From positions 1 to 5,805 of the forward strand of contig JACDBD010000258.1 of the NCBI GenBank assembly GCA_013695115.1: a stretch of 5,805 nt of DNA, read 5' to 3'. This stretch comes from Actinomycetota bacterium. GTDB lineage: Bacteria > Actinomycetota > Acidimicrobiia > IMCC26256 > JACDBD01. Shown here piece by piece: positions 5,203 to 5,805 of this stretch. Within the stretch, counting starts at the first letter, position 1; each line of letters begins with the position of its first letter. The translations under genes were made by a program, and so were the position numbers. The notes under the pieces are model-generated. The model was not told where the DNA came from. It saw only the letters and a program-made list of their open reading frames with translations, and made no database searches.

Positions 5203-5805
5203 ATGCCGCTCGACGAACTGGTCCGGCGGCGCTGGGACGTAGTTGTCGTCGGCGGCGGGCACAACGGCCTCACCGCGGCCGCGTACCTGGCCCGCGCGGG
5301 CCGCTCCGTGCTCGTCCTCGAGCGCCGGGAGCAGCTCGGCGGCGCCTGCACCCTCGAGCAGCCCTTCGGCGATCCCCGCTACGTCGTGAGCCCGTGCGCC
5401 TACCTGGTCGGCCTACTGCACCCGCTCGTGATCGATGAGCTCGCGTTGGCGAGCTACGGCTACCGCACGTTCGTCGCCGACCCCACCCAGTGGACGCCGT
5501 TCGAGGACGGGACGTCACTCACGCAATGGCTCGACCCGGCGCGCACGCGCGCCGAACTCGACGCCTTCTCGCCCCGCGACGCCGACGGGTTCCTCGCCTA
5601 CCAGGCGATCTTCGGCCGCATCCGGGCGGCGTTGCGCACCGGGCCCCGCGACACCTGGATCGGCGACGCGCCGTCGCGCGCCGAGCTCGACGCGCTACTC
5701 GGCGACGACGCCGAGGCGCGCGACGTCGTGCTGGGCGACGCGCCGATCGCCGACGTGATCGAACGCCACGTCGGCGACGAACATCTCCGCACCGCGCTCC
5801 ACGGC
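5203..5805 (+). CDS. FAD-dependent oxidoreductase, phytoene desaturase/PYROXD2-like (partial, runs off window)
   Basis: The first 201 codons of a longer flavoprotein are present; family members usually exceed 500 residues, and no stop occurs before the window end. After a short lead (MPLDELVRRR) comes the Rossmann FAD-binding fold WDVVVVGGGHNGLTAAAYLA with the Gly17-Gly18-Gly19-His20-Asn21-Gly22 loop. Next are SVLVLE with Glu40, expected to hold the adenosine ribose, and REQLGGACT, the second dinucleotide motif. The GGGHNG loop and LGGACT are typical of the PYROXD2/phytoene-desaturase-like group of amine-oxidase-related flavoproteins, many of uncharacterised activity. There is no signal peptide, so it is probably cytoplasmic. 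ATG 5203 begins 12 bases after the hydrolase B stop, consistent with the same transcript, but no clear Shine-Dalgarno precedes it. The reaction cannot be assigned from this part; carotenoid desaturation is only one possibility. Confidence 0.88.
   Translation, partial: MPLDELVRRRWDVVVVGGGHNGLTAAAYLARAGRSVLVLERREQLGGACTLEQPFGDPRYVVSPCAYLVGLLHPLVIDELALASYGYRTFVADPTQWTPFEDGTSLTQWLDPARTRAELDAFSPRDADGFLAYQAIFGRIRAALRTGPRDTWIGDAPSRAELDALLGDDAEARDVVLGDAPIADVIERHVGDEHLRTALHG

Noticed and set aside
4596..5438. Plus-strand Arg-rich open frame of 280 codons overlapping hydrolase B and the flavoprotein
   Set aside because: It is extremely Arg/Pro-rich and out of frame with two recognised proteins; a shadow frame.

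Overview
The window is very GC-rich, with frequent GTG starts, tightly packed plus-strand genes and N-terminal lipoprotein signals carrying low-complexity Gly/Ser/Thr/Asp linkers. This points to an actinomycete-type (Actinomycetota) genome, possibly an Acidimicrobiia-like lineage. The phylum is an inference from composition and protein style; no rRNA or marker gene is present. All supported genes lie on the plus strand. I see no tRNA, rRNA, CRISPR array, insertion sequence or long repeat.

Layout. (1) 35-673: a Tat/lipoprotein-type intradiol (catechol/protocatechuate-like) dioxygenase. All four iron ligands are present, but the coding path changes frame three times. (2) 692-1627: a surface lipoprotein alpha/beta hydrolase (hydrolase A). 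(3) 1628-1705: a short gap with a 9-bp GC hairpin and a strong ribosome binding site. (4) 1706-4228: a polar amino-acid ABC importer with substrate-binding protein, permease and ATPase. (5) 4225-5190: a second lipoprotein alpha/beta hydrolase (hydrolase B), clearly a paralogue of A, overlapping the ATPase gene by 4 bases. (6) 5203 to the window end: the first 201 codons of an FAD-dependent oxidoreductase of the phytoene-desaturase/PYROXD2-like type.

From the binding protein to the oxidoreductase the genes overlap or lie about 12 bases apart, apart from an unresolved permease start, so they are probably one transcript. The dioxygenase and hydrolase A probably form a separate upstream unit ending at the hairpin.

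The most notable pattern is two related surface-anchored hydrolases on either side of an amino-acid-type importer, next to a predicted exported ring-cleaving dioxygenase. A plausible reading is extracellular ester or amide cleavage feeding uptake of a released polar, amino-acid-like product. The sequence does not reveal the substrate, and the individual families are all well known. The second notable point is sequence integrity: three same-direction frame changes in the dioxygenase, plus a permease whose hydrophobic N-terminal extension has no ordinary start codon. These could reflect gene decay or single-base losses in the assembly.
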